Below, in pieces: positions 24,182 to 37,524 of a DNA stretch of 64,000 nucleotides. The first letter of the stretch is position 1; every line of letters begins with the position of its first letter. The notes below the pieces were generated by a model, which was not told the origin of the DNA, ran no database searches, and saw only the letters and a list, made by a program, of their open reading frames with translations. The position numbers and the translations under genes were made by a program. This DNA is from Elmis aenea (Eukaryota; Arthropoda; Insecta; Coleoptera; Elmidae). Location of the stretch: the NCBI GenBank assembly GCA_947652605.1, contig OX393584.1, positions 31,793,467-31,857,466 of the forward strand, given 5' to 3'.

Positions 24182-26654
24182 ACCGGTGCTTTGAACGAAA
24201 TGTTAAATAATATCTCGCACTTAAACTTTTTAACGATCACAAAACACCAAAAAAGGCAATAACTAAGAACTTATAAGCACTTATTTATATTCTTAAACAA
24301 ACTGAAATGCATTCGCATATGAATATTGTTATTTTTCAAGTAAACTAATCTTTGCACTAGTTCATTGTTATATAAATACAGTATATATAATAGAATAAAT
24401 ACGTCGAATACACCTACCTTACTCTGTAGATGTCATTGTACGTATTATTTTCGCAATCTGTTTATGGTTTCCGAAAAGGTCATAAACTGACATAGATTTG
24501 TTAATTTCATATTTTAACCAATTATTTTATGTGTATTTTGTAAAAATATTGCGGCCATTGGCTGCGATCTTCACGGTTTGGTGCATAACCAGCAATAATA
24601 CTCCGCGATTATTTCGCCGATAGAAACTTGTTTTTTTTTTATATCTGAAATAGCGCCCAAATTTGTTTTGGTTCGTGGCTACCACAGCTAATTGTTACGT
24701 ACAACGTAACTGTTACTTAACGTAAATTATAACATGTTTCAAGTTCATAGAAAACAATGTGTGAATAATTTGACATCTGCGTCTGAGCTAAATTATCAGC
24801 TAGCAGCTAGATCAAATATGTATACTAACTACTACTGGTGAATTAAAAACGACCTTGAGTAAAATCACAAATATTTACATAGCTCACCTAATTTGTCAAT
24901 TGTTGGCAGGTTTAAACATTAACAATCTAAAAGTTTTTAGAGACTTGCTAATTTTACCCAATTATCGCGTTTGAATTTACATCTATTCCGATTCGTCAGT
25001 GCCACCATGAAAATAACTGTTTCGTAATCTTTAACGACGCTGTATGTAAAATTCATTGCAAACATGTTGAAAACTAGATCATCATTTGTTTTCGATGTAT
25101 AACTTAATAGAGTGCAGGAAAATATACCGTCTGCGTAAAAAAGCACCCTAGCGTATATTTCAGTAACCACAAACTAGATTATTTCAAAATGTTTAAAAAA
25201 TAATTAAATTATCGTGATTAAGTCAAGAGGATTTGTTATGATAAGTTAATGGGATTGGCATTTCAGTAGCTGCAGTTTATTAATGTAAAAAAGTTTTAAC
25301 TGTCAGAAATGTTGCTGTTTTCAAATTTCCTTAATTTAAAGTCAATTGGTTAGTGCACATTTGACTATCATAAATGCTGTGTGAGTTTTGTAAGGTGACA
25401 CTACCTTTGTATTTAGTTACTTTAAGTGCACTTTGAACTGCAGTTAAAATTTTAATTTTTACGCAATGAAACATTCATTAAATTGTTTTTTAGTTGTCAA
25501 TTTTGATTTTTACGGAATATAAATAGAGTACACGTTCACCGTATACTTATTGTATTTAACATTTGGATAGTGTTTTATTTTTTAATGATTTTAAACTTTT
25601 TTTCAAGCCATTCTGTGGCTAATAAGGGTACATACATATACAGCGCCGCATTAAGGGGCGGGCTAACCGGTACAAAGGGCAACGGGGCGCAAAAATTAAG
25701 ACTGGCCTTAGGGCCTCATTTACCTTGTCGAGATACACCTCAAGGAGTCTGCTCGAAACGCGAATGTATATTGGTCCTGTCCTGTACATGTATGTATTTA
25801 AAATATAAAGTTTGAAGTATCTAATTTGTTTGGCTTGGTGTCCATCTGTTTACGCCATATTAAAAATTTAACTTCACGTTTAAGCAACTTGACTATATCT
25901 GAAATCAAATTAAAAATGCTTGTAAATTGCAAACCATAGTACCTACTCGACAATATTTTTTAACTAACTGAAATAGTTAGTCGAAAGTGCTTATTAGGTG
26001 TTGTGCAAAATTTCATAACATCAATTTTATAGATACATTTGACGTAAGGGAAACTTTTAGGGAAAAAAATCACATGTATGCTTGAGTTTTGCTTTGCATA
26101 TTTTATAATTGATTAAATTGGTAGAGACTAAATTAATGAATACTGGTATGTATGGTAATAGTGGTATACACTTTTGCTTATCGAACTAAAGAAAACTTGC
26201 AAAAGGTACCTAATTGAGTATTACACAAAATTGTAATTGTGAGCTAACTACAAAAACGCCTGCATCTCTTTGCCTTCGCATACGAGCATTACATAAAAAG
26301 TTTTATGTTTTTAATTGTCACTACCTTGGCCATATTTTTTGTTAATTAATTATGGTATCCAACTTTCTAGGTGCAGTTGTCTGTAACGCACTTTAAATAC
26401 TAATTCAAATATTCTGTCCTAGTTCGATGAACGATAAAAATTCACTAATCACTTAATTAAATAGCATACGTACGTACTTGCGCAGTTTGATATAAAAACA
26501 TACATGACATTTCGTTATAAATCGAGAGAACATAAATGTAAAAATATTGCAGTATCCGTGACATGTGTGAAATTTGTTTTGTTGGTAACGTGCTCCAACG
26601 AACGAATTTTATGTATATATTTTGTCATTCTTTAAATCAAATGTGTGAATACAA

Positions 26655-26682
26655 CATGCGCGCGCACGCACGCGCATACACA
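26655..26682. repeat. Alternating purine-pyrimidine (CG/CA) tract
   Basis: ATGCGCGCGCACGCACGCGC continues into ATACACA. It is a simple dinucleotide-type repeat able to adopt Z-DNA, standing out in AT-rich surroundings. Confidence 0.7.
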
Positions 26683-28200
26683 TAACTAATGCAATTGTTG
26701 CAATGTTTTAGGGTTCAATTATTGCTTTACTTCTTTATTGTAAGAGTGCAAGGATAGCAAGTAATTCGCTTTTTTAATTGCATTTTGTTTTAAAAATTAA
26801 ATGAATTAATTTTATTAATATACAGTGTAAATGAAATCAGGCTCAGCCCCTGTTTTCTTTCGTTTCATATTTAAACAAGCGAAATTTTAGACATGTAAAA
26901 TATGCACACTTCTACATCATTACCAGTATAAAAAATACGTGGTTATCCATGATAAAAATTGAAAATTATTATGCTCGAGTTATATGGATATGTTGGTGTT
27001 CGATGGACCCTGTATAAACATTGTGTTCGATAAATATAAACTGAAAGCAAGTAGCCAGTAAACGTAGCTGCTAGTCAATCAAATTTGCGACCCACAATTA
27101 GATGCATAATAGGACCAGCTGTATATTTATTATCTTACAACTAATAAAGATTACCCATTTGCGAATGGTGTTCAAATATTACACAGAAATTGCGTTAAAT
27201 TTGTGGACGGCAATTGTTTTGGCGCCGTACTAATTGGTAAAATTATCTATTTAATATCAATACATAAAGATAATTTTAAAAACGGACAAATTTGCAACTA
27301 ACATAATTTGAAGTGTCCATCGTATCTGGTGTTTAATAAGTAATAAAAAAAGTACTCTGTATTAATTTTTTATTAACTAATAGTATAGTAATTGGTCAAA
27401 TGATGGGTTAGATAAGTTGCGATAATGATAATCCAGATTCGATTAGTAGTTGCTTAGTTAATTGTGTTCTATGAATTTATTGTATCTCTTTAACAAACGC
27501 GTAACTTCGATTTTTAGATTTCTTTGCATACGACTGTAATGAACCACCTCATAACAAAAACAGACACGAATCAAACAAAGTTTTGTATTTATATTTTAAA
27601 GCCAACCATAAAAGTAGAAAACAAAAACAGCAATTAAATAAAATAATTAATATTTTCTATATTCTATAATAGTTGGTAGTTTGTTCTTGATTTAAATGTT
27701 TTTCTATACTTATTTACTGTCTGTACAGTGTTTTCTTTATAAAAGGTTTATCAAAGACGTTTCTATACTGTTTAGTGTTTACTTTTTACTATCGTTTCAT
27801 ATTCTTTTCAGATGTTTCTTTGATTGTTCTAATTTTTGCAAATTTGACAAAAAAATCCTTTTAATTTTATATTTTAATTATGTGCTTGTTTGTTATTTGC
27901 ACATTATTTTCATAATTAACAGTTTATCGAAGGCTTCTAATTACTTTTTACTACTTTTTGTCATTTCATAATTTACCACATTCTGCTTTGATTAATGTAA
28001 TGTTGGTTTCTTTTATTAAGAAGTCTCTGACTAAAAATAATTAAACTGTAAATCATGTACTTAAACATGTCAAGATTTTTCAAATAATGTATTTCAGAAT
28101 GTACGAAGCCATTTAAATATAATGAAATGAAAATAAAAGTAGGTGTAAAATTTAATAACGCATTTAAAAAGCACTTGAGACACATTTATTGTGTACCTGT

Positions 28201-28260
28201 ACAGGGTGTATCTGGATTTCGTACTTCAAATATCTTTTGTCTTGATGCACCCACCTTTAT
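28201..28260 (+). repeat. End of a CAGGGTGT transposon family
   Basis: ACAGGGTGTATCTGGATTTC followed by AAATATCTTTTGTCTTGATGCA matches the inverted block at 43770-43824 (GGGTGTAACTGAATTCTG, AAATATCTTTTGCATTGATGCA). The two copies define a dispersed family; full extents were not resolved. Confidence 0.5.
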
Positions 28261-30511
28261 GAAATTTAATGTAGGTAGTAGTGTTTTTCGGGAATAAAAT
28301 ACATAGAACTGTGGATTTTTAATAAAAATTCCATTTACGATTTAACCGGAAATCACCTATCTTTTTTTCAATTGAATATTTTGCTTAATTTTTATACCTC
28401 AATTAATTTGTTGACCAAAATGTATTCGTTTTTTAAGTGTGCCGTGACCTGCATAAACTGAATTTGATTATGTCAACCGGTGTCCGAAAAACGTTGTTGT
28501 TTAATTTAATTGACAATTCTGTCTGCTACTACGACTACTGCTATTTCTGAATAGTATGATCAGTTTTTACTGAATTCAACGTTGTAAAACTTGTCTCAAA
28601 AGTGCTGTTGACATTAGGATAGTCGCTGAAATCTCGACAGCTGTACAATGTCGGAAGAATTAAGCGCAAATCCCCTTTTTGTAACCACAGTCAAGATTGT
28701 CTATTTATCATAAAATATGTGTTCATAAATTTATAATATGTGGTCCGCTTTGTCGAGTATAGAAATTGTTTCGGAGATTAAAAAAAGTAGTATCTAGTGC
28801 GTCTGAGCGGGGGGGGGCCTTTGTTTTGAGTATGAGGCCCAAAGTAAACGCCTCGCCTGCTGATGTTTTAATTATTATTTTGTAAAAATTACTCGAAAGA
28901 ATGCGTTTACTGTATGGGGTTTCAGTTTGTATCCGCGCATTCTAAATGCATTTTATCCCACCCATGCTTCATATCTGCATGTTACATTGTTTTTAAAAAT
29001 CTGTTATTTGTTTAGTTGAATAAATATAAAATGATTCACATCGTAACTGTTGCAAAATATTGTATTATAAAATTGTATTTTTCGAACGTTTTGCATCATT
29101 TGCGCAAAATTGGAACATACTTAGCTGTCGAGTTAATTTTAATTAAGAAATTTAGCAATGCCAACTATACCTTTTACGTAGGATAATAAATTAACAGTTG
29201 TTTTATATTATTTTAAATTATATTCTTTATATTTTACGCAACAAATCTAGTGACTTTAAATTAGTGCCTGTATATCATTTTTTATTTGTTCGTTGATAAC
29301 GTAAAAGAAATGTGCTACTGTAATTTATAATATAAGTGTTGCAAAGTGTACACATGCTAAATATACAAGACCGTTCATGTAAAACAAATTAATACTAACA
29401 GATTACAGGGTGTCTCATTGACTGATATTTTTACGAAACTAATTAATATGTACATACTTAATTTTACATATCGCTCGATGCACTCGAATATTGTATTGAT
29501 ATGTATTACTAATTACACGGACCGGATGTCCAGCTTTAAGAAATTTCTAACCTGGCACTGATACGGCGCCCTCGAGTGAAAAGATTATTACCGGCATTCC
29601 CAACATTAAATATTTATAGCTTTAAAAAATCATGTACATGTTTTAAAGTGTCGTGGTTTATAGGCAACACCTTATGAAACCGGATATTATTTTCAAGAAA
29701 GTAATTTGCACTTATTTATTCAATTACTTTGAAGGGACGAACACATACGCAACAAATTTTCGGTTGTTTTTTAAATTTTAATTTTAAATTTTATTTGTTT
29801 GCTCTTTTTTTCTGTAAAAGCTTATGAGTAAAGGTTATAATCACTTTCATTTTTATTGTTTTATTTCATCGCCACAGTAAGGTGAGTCATGCAACTTTTG
29901 TTTTAATCATAAACAAAAAAATATGCATGCATATTAAGATAAAACAATATAAGAAATTAGAAATAAACAAATTCACAATGGCAAACAGAGTTAACTGTTC
30001 TTGAGATTTTGACAAACCTATTTATTGCCGGCAGCATTAACAGTTTTTCACGTTGCTTACATTATACAAATATTTTTTGCTTGGGAAATATATCATTGTT
30101 AGATAATATATCGATTATTATTTGCTTAATGGCGTAATTATATAACGGATGCATATAATTATTATATATTGTGTAATTATTATCTTATCTCCTTATAATA
30201 AATCTAGGTTGTCTGTGATAAGTGTTTATAAAACATTGTAACTCCGTGCGTTAAACAGATTTTCAAGATATATAATCTAGAAACGTGCTACTATAATAAT
30301 TGAAAACGTGTGTGCAATAATTTATCTCTTATTTATTGAGAGCACAGTACAGTCGAGTATGTTTTGTTGTTGTCTACGCTAGACATATATACAGGGTGAT
30401 GCGTTATGTGTTCCTTCAATGTATGCAGAGTAATAAAAAATGTATATCTGTTATGTTTGAGTTGAGTAATTTCAAAATATATATGCAATTTTAAATACAT
30501 ATACTTACATA

Positions 30512-30560
30512 CATTGCCGGTCAAAAGTTTTTCTCGGTTTTTCTACAGAAGTGAAGTTAA
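30512..30560 (+). repeat. Tc1-like terminal repeat, single end
   Basis: TA followed by CATTGCCGGTCAAAAGTTTT closely matches the classic Tc1-family terminal repeat (CAGTGCCGGTCAAAAGTTT). The opposite end was not found. Confidence 0.5.
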
Positions 30561-30694
30561 CCACACAAAAAATATCCTTCAAATGTAAAATACGTTTTAA
30601 CTGAATAACGTAAATACATGTATGTAATTGAAATGATAAAAATTAATCGCTTTAAAATTGGAATTATATCAAATTTAGCAAGAATACTAAAAAC

Positions 30695-30930
30695 CAGGGG
30701 TTTGGAGCGGAGCGCGGAGCAGTGGAGCAATGGGTTTTTGCCCGGAGCGGGAGCGGAGCCCGGAGCAAATAATTTTGATTGCTCCACTGCTCCACTTTAC
30801 TACAATTTTTTTTTTTTAATGAATTATTCTCATGGGTATAGTATTACATAAAATTATAAATCTTGACATCTTGATGCCGGAGCGGAGCTGGAACGGAGCA
30901 ACTAAAAAATTGGACTGCTCCAAACCCCTG
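30695..30930. mobile_element. hAT MITE with perfect 8-bp target duplication (236 bp)
   Basis: Ends CAGGGGTTTGGAGCGGAGC and GCTCCAAACCCCTG lie between identical CTAAAAAC duplications (30687-30694, 30931-30938). Subterminal repeats of GGAGC/GCTCC in both orientations are abundant, probably transposase-binding sites. Perfect duplications suggest a fairly recent insertion. Confidence 0.9.
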
Positions 30931-32862
30931 CTAAAAACAGTCGTTTAACTGACCTTGATGTCAAAAAAATCCGCCTTTGCATTTATTGACATTTTTTACT
31001 AATCTTGGCAGCGGTTAATTAATTTTTTTTTTGTTCCTGGTGAAATACTCCTCCATTTATCTAACAACGAGATCCAAAGTTCTTCTTTTGACTAAGAACA
31101 TCTTTCGCAGATTTTTCTATCGAGCTCAATGACTTTCAGATACGGAGATTGTGGTAGCTAAATTATGTTATTTAAGAGACCTTCTGCCTGCCCGGGTAGT
31201 ACAACGTTGACATCTAATATTATTTTATACTTTTTTTATTTTAGTACTCCTTCAATGCACACTAATTTTCCAACTTCGTAGCCAGAAATACAGACTCAAA
31301 TTTTTGGGGAACCACCCCTGTGCTTCATTATTGGCACCACACAGTCAGGCAACAGTTGTCGCCCTTGCTGCGACGAACACGAATTCTCCTTTCTGATCGA
31401 ACTATTTTAAATTTGGATTCACCGGATCAAAACTTATGATAAATTCTATATCTGTAGGACTGTAGTTAATTCATTGTGAAAAACGTTAACTAATAATAAT
31501 TTTTGTTTATATATTTATTCTACTGCCAGTATCTGTTTAAAATTTATTGGTTAGAATTTCAAATATTCTTATGTTTTCTTGTGGCGCCTAGACCATTTGT
31601 ATTTGTATATTAACTTGCTCAAGTATTATGCACATTTTTCACCTGTTTATATATATTTGTATGTTAGCACGTCTGGCGGTTTTATTACACGTAATTTAAT
31701 TACATTTTATAACTTTTACGTTTTTCTTTGTAGTTAGCTTAAGCTAATTACAGGATGATAAACTTTACTAGTTGTGAAAAGATTTCAGCGTTAGCGCTTT
31801 TCGTGCGCAACCTTATCTTAGCGTGTAGATTTATTTTATAAAAGCATAATTGTTGGTTATCTGAAGACGTATTAAGACTCGTTGCATTTTCGCAATTTGT
31901 TTTGATCGCCATCTGACTAGTGTATGTAATTGTTGGAAAATTACTATTCTGCAATCACTATATTATAAGATATATGTTCATTATCAATCAGCTATGTAAT
32001 TTAACGGTATATCATCTCATTTATTTAAGTAATTTAGGTTTTTCTAACAAAGTATTCAATTTTACACCATATTTACATAACATCACTTTAAAGAGAACTT
32101 TTTTGTTTAACTTTAGAGTAAACAAGGATCTGTTCGTCGAAACGATTTTTTTATAAATAATTGCAAATTACCTACCCGTAATTATCAGAAACATTATTCA
32201 GTATAATTAATTTATCATATTTACCAACGATTGTACACAATTAATCAACGAAGCTGATAAATTTGTTTGCAGATATTTTACAGACGCCGAATTTAATAAA
32301 CTATAAATAAGAGTAATAAAAAATCTATTTTCTAAACAAAATGCACAGTTTTCTTATTAATCCTCTTAGTTAGATGATTTTAATAATTTGTATTAAAATA
32401 CGTACTCGAATTTTTAATTATACCAAAAAATATAAATCCCACCGTACTTGTAAGACATTATACTTTTGTTAATCTCAGAAAATTTTCTATAAACTCTTTT
32501 TTCTTCGATTAAATATATCAGACTATTGATAATCAACAAGAGATTTTTTAGTAAAATATAGGACGAACAAATTTACTGTTATATCTTAATACCAAATGTT
32601 AGTGTTTAAAATTTTCACCACCTGCCTTAAACACAGTTGTCCTCTGTATGTAACGCCTTGAATACACACCTGGAGAAGCAATTCGTTCGTGATAAGGTCC
32701 ATCTTTCATTTATTATTTAATAATAAAAATAAGATTTTGTGAAAAATAATAAATCATTTAAACTCTTTTTTCTCAAAAATTTCACAATGTATGTTTATTG
32801 TTTTCATGCACCATTACATTTAGAAATAAATTCTTTATCAATATAAGTAAAAAATAGTTATT

Positions 32863-32983
32863 TACACAACAAGTGAGCAAAGTACTTCTTTTCTCGTGAG
32901 ACTGCCAATTGCACGCACGAGCCGTAGGCGAGTGCGTGCACGGCAGTTGAGCGAGAAAAGGTACTTTGCTCACGAGTTGTGTA
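32863..32983. repeat. Fold-back element, arms about 52 bp
   Basis: Left arm TACACAACAAGTGAGCAAAG through TTGCACGCAC pairs with right arm GTGCGTGCACGGCAG through CTCACGAGTTGTGTA across a 13-nt loop GAGCCGTAGGCGA. The arms show a few mismatches and one offset. It abuts the next TIR element, so the two may be parts of one composite. Confidence 0.75.
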
Positions 32984-32984
32984 T

Positions 32985-33259
32985 TACATTTTTCTCACAA
33001 CCGTAAAAAATGCGATTAAAACATTAATAGCAAAACGTCTACATTAAATATAACCTTAAAATGTCAGTTGTTTATTTGACACGAATGATAGTTTCGCTGT
33101 CTAAAAACGCTATTACACGACGTTACCATGACAATTCAACAAATTTTGCTCTCTAGGGAGCAAAGTAATCACTTTTGCTCACTAGAGAGTAAAAAGTCGT
33201 TTTGCCCACTATTTTTGATAAGGTAATGACAACATTTTTCAACGGTTGTGAGAAAAGTA
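32985..33259. mobile_element. TIR element (275 bp) next to the fold-back
   Basis: TACATTTTTCTCACAACCGT at the left and ACGGTTGTGAGAAAAGTA at the right are inverted repeats of about 26 bp with few mismatches. A second internal pair, TTTTGCTCTCTAGGGAGCAA and TTTTGCTCACTAGAGAGTAA, lies at 33145-33194. No coding sequence; the family is unknown. Confidence 0.55.
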
Positions 33260-33431
33260 TATTATCTAATTTTGAAAGAAAACATTGGCCATCGCCGGTC
33301 AGATATATTATTCATATGAGAAAAAACATTTTCACGTCATTTGATAAAGAATTTCCGGGATTTCAAAAATATAAAGTTTTCTCTTGAAATAACAAAGTCA
33401 TAGGGGTGCGACAATTAACTGAATCACCCGG
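33260..33431 (-). mobile_element. Half of a CCGGGTGATT-family element
   Basis: Its right end, read inverted, is CCGGGTGATTCAGTTAATTG, followed by TA at 33432-33433. The body aligns with the right half of the 23.9 kb element. The left half is missing, apparently interrupted by the neighbouring 33.0 kb element. Confidence 0.55.
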
Positions 33432-36400
33432 TATAAGTTTAGAAATAAAATTATTATTATTATTATCTGGTGTTAGTCATTTTTTTTTATAAATACCTCT
33501 ATTAATTTTGAGAATCTCGTCTCGTGACCAATAGATTTACTTAAAAAGAAGGCATATCCAAAAACCTTTTACAAAAAAAAAAACGTAAAGAGAAAATAAA
33601 ATATGTATTAAATGCGAAACAAAATAGAAAACATTGACACGTGAATAGCAATTGATAAAATATGCAAACTAAGACATTTTAAAGATAAAATACAATAAAA
33701 AAACGACGCAAATGCGGATGACCTGTTAAGGAAAGCGAAGCAATTGATAAAAATAGACTTGGAACAAAGTAAAACAATGAGAGAATGACGACGGACAAAT
33801 TTAAATCTTTAACCCGGCCAAAAAGAAGCATTGAACTAAACGGGAATTTTATAAATTCAATTTCGTTTAGAGAAATGGAAAATGAAAAATCGTTCAACAT
33901 CGGACGAACTATGATATATCTAATGTTTTCTGTACTAAAACGCCATCGATGTTTTTAGAGACGTTTGTATGGTAAGAAAAGTGCGTTCTAGAATTGAATA
34001 AATACGATATTTTACTTTTTTATTCTTTAATGTAAAAACTAAGAAGATAAACTACACTGACTGAATAAATGTGTCCATAATGCCGCACATGTAGAATTAT
34101 TCGTTCCAGTTGTGTATTAACCGCATAATAGTTGTCTTAGTATCAAACAAGGTAGAAATTGAAATTTATGGGTACTGCTTCACGGGCATTCAGGAAAAAT
34201 AATAATTCCGTTGATTTATGTAAATCTCAAACCGATTATGTAAAAAATAAGGCAATATGATCAATGTAATTAATGGTTTAGCAAAGGTTTAGCAAAGGTA
34301 ATACATAGCTCGAAAGGTACAACAAAATGCCACAGGTGCTGTTCATTCCGGTGCAAAACAGTGATTACTTTACGAAGATCGGCCTTTGACAGCATGAATT
34401 TGCAGATTAGCTACAATATTTCCGAACGAACATGTTTGTTTATTAAACAACATGCTCCGATGGAAAAAGTGATATTTAGACTAGGTGTAAGTAATGTGCT
34501 GTAAATATAATTTAAGTGTTTTTATCTACAATTTACCAGTTATGTTACGTAACTTTAGTGGTAAACTTTCAGTTTTTACAGGCCTTATATTATTGTTTTA
34601 TAGTTTAAAATATATTTCTTATGTAGATCAAAAACTATTAGGAATTTGTGTGTGGCATAATAAATAATCGAACAATGTGTGTTGTTTTAAAATTTATTAT
34701 ATTTAAGAATTACTAATATTTATCCATTTAATTTGCGTATATGGGATAATAACTTGCAACTTCAACTAGCAATCGAAATATTTAATCATTAATTTTTAAG
34801 CCTTAAAATATTTATTTAAAAAAATCTTGGTGCTATTACCTATAAAGTTTAATAAAATCTTATAAGAATAAATGTAATAGGATAGGTTGACTGGACGACT
34901 CAAACTTGAATTTTAACAGCGGCATTAAACATTTACAGCATTCAATGGGATTAGGAGTTTTTAAACGAAATATGCTGATTATTTATTTATACGCCCGCCG
35001 TACAAAATTGCACCTTTAAAAAGACAACTATTTTTTAAAACTTATTTACGCATTGTAAAACAACACGTGCAAGTAAATTGTTTTGAAACGCCTGATGCTA
35101 AGAAATTAACCGTTTTTCAGTTTGATGGGACTGCGAGGAACGGAAGTTTTTATAAACAATTGACATAACTAGTATATTTTGAAGGTCTTTTTGTGAAATA
35201 TCGAATACACAAAAAGTCGTTCTTTTTTTGATTTATTAAATACACCCAAGTCGCAAATGTAGAAAACTCAAACTTTCTTAATTAAGCAAATACATAAAAT
35301 TGACACATTTTTTTGCATGTTTTTTTACTTTCATTATTTATATATTGAATCGACATTTTATAGATGCCACTTTTTTTAGTTATAAATGACGACCATAAAC
35401 ATAAAGTTACATTTTTTTTTTGTTTTAAAAAATGTAAGTTCGATATTAGTATTTTGAAACAAATAAATTTTACAGTCGGTTATAGATTTTATTTCTTAAT
35501 TTAATGATGATTAATGAAATTTACATTTCGTTTTAGCTGTAAAACTATACACAAAAAGTAATCAAATTCGATTACCTACATATTTCTTGTCGTAACATTC
35601 ACTGCTTTAAAAGTTAAAAATTTTATTCAATAAAATGCAAAAATACACCTAGACTGCTTTAAAAATCTGCAAAATCTATTGAGACTAGCAGTGAAATATC
35701 TTTTAAAATTGACGTGTTCTTTATGACGTTATTTTAATTACACTTCTTTAAATATTTAATATTATTAGTAATTATTGTATGTATAATTACAAAAAAATTA
35801 AAAACTGTTATTACTTTTTCTAGCTTACATAATAAAAGAATGTTTATCAAAAGTTGCAATATTGATTTATATGATGTCGATAGTTTTATAAGTTTGGTGT
35901 GTTTTGCGGTACTAGTATTTGTGAAGTGATGTTTGAACTTTGAAATTTAGTATCATATCCTTAAATATTAAAGTGCTATAACCAGTGATTCATAAAACAT
36001 GCTTAACTGGGTTGAAATATGCAATTTGACCGGCCAAAGATAAAAATATCAGCTTTTATTGTCATTTCCTTAAAATGGTGACATTTTTAAACAAAAAAAT
36101 CTTTTTAACTGTGGTACAAGAAAGTTATAAATATGCATTTTTACGTAGATTGTGTATTTCGTATGTTATGGCGAATTTATTTGTAAAATGGCACGGTTTT
36201 ACTCCTTAGCTTATCGTGTTTAGTTAGACAATGAAAATTGACTTGAAACATTTTTATTACAAATGATTGTGTAATGTCGTTTACTACTAACGAACATTTA
36301 ATTTGTCAAAGCACGTGGATATTAAAATTATATGTCTTCTCAATTTTTTGCAAGAGTGGACTCGGGCCATTTTCGATAACAAACTGTCCATATGTTATTG

Positions 36401-37402
36401 AATAGCTCACGTTCAAATAATTAAATGTTATAGTAAAATTTGTATCTGTATTATAAATGGTATTAGCGATACGTGAACGGGTTTTATAGATTTAATTTTA
36501 TCTGTTTGAAGGATACCAATAAATCTAGTGTACACAAAAATGTTTTTCCAAATACTATAAATCCGCTATTAAAAGAAAGTGCTTTACTTTATTAAGACAT
36601 GATTTTATTAAATATCCAACAAAACTCCTAAGATTACCCATTTGTTACGTAATATTGTAATAAAGTAAATAATTTATCGTAAAGTGCATTTATTTATAAA
36701 ACCGATTTAGGATTAAAATACCATCTTTAGAAAAATGTGCTTATTTATCCACATTTTATAAACAATAAAAAGCTTTTTGTTGGTTTTTATTAAGATTTAG
36801 ACGAAATTTTTGAGATTTGCAAGTTCCACTGCCACTTTATAAGCTAGGCCAAGTTTAGGCGATGAGCCAGCCATTCGCAAGAGTTCGCTCTTGCACTGTG
36901 TATTTGTAACTTATATTTGACCCTTTTAAATATTTCTTGTAATTAGCTCTTTAGAATATTGATTTTGTTGTTTTCTCATATACAATATTTAACTGTTTTT
37001 GGTACAGTACATCACATTTCAAAGTTAAACTTGAAAGTAGCATCAAGACCTGAATAAAGACTCTCAAACTTTACTACAATTACAATGTGAAGCACTTTAT
37101 ACAACCAAGTTTATGAAAATAAATAAATATTTGTCGTAGGAACAAGCGGCACATTCAATTCATGGCATCTATTACAAAAATTCGAACTATTAGGAAACCA
37201 AATTAATGTTTATGGCAACTGAATTCCAGATTTTATTACTTGATAACAGTTTTTATCGCTTACACCTTATGAGTGTCAAACCTTGCTATCCTCGATCAAG
37301 AGCATTCAATAAACCTTATTATAAATTTTTTACGTTTATTAAGTGGTAACGCGTTTCACGTCTTGATAATATATATTAAATATTTACAGGCATTTTCTCT
37401 CG

Positions 37403-37524
37403 ACAGCTTTCGTGTATAAAATACAAGGGAACGGAAACCAATGGTAACCACCAAAATTAATCGTTTTATTTTAGAATATTTAATGGTTCCCGTTCCCTTA
37501 TTTTATTTTACACTCGAAAGCTGT
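37403..37524. repeat. Fold-back element, arms about 45 bp
   Basis: ACAGCTTTCGTGTATAAAAT, then AAGGGAACGGAAACCAATGG, pairs imperfectly with CCATTAAAT-proximal TGGTTCCCGTTCCCTTATTT through TCGAAAGCTGT. The loop of about 35 nt is AT-rich. No flanking duplication identified. Confidence 0.65.

Larger units (their letters stand above)
23086..30511. other. AT-rich non-coding DNA with scattered transposon ends
   Basis: No exon recognised over about 7.4 kb. It contains the element at 23.9 kb, a (CG/CA) tract at 26.66 kb, a fragment at 28.2 kb, short GC-rich blocks at 25.64-25.75 and 28.80-28.86 kb that may be hAT remnants, and isolated CAGGGTG motifs (29406, 30391). A 91-codon hydrophobic frame at 27696-27971 is Phe/Leu-rich, as expected of TTT-rich DNA. 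Confidence 0.5.

Noticed and set aside
25640..25760. GC-rich block starting CAGCGCCGCATTAAGGGGCG, perhaps hAT-derived
   Set aside because: No matching second end; the similar block at 28.80-28.86 kb shares only a few words.
27696..27971. 91-codon + strand frame, very hydrophobic, like a membrane protein
   Set aside because: Phe/Leu/Tyr/Ile richness is what TTT/TTA-rich DNA gives when translated; no motif and no splice context.
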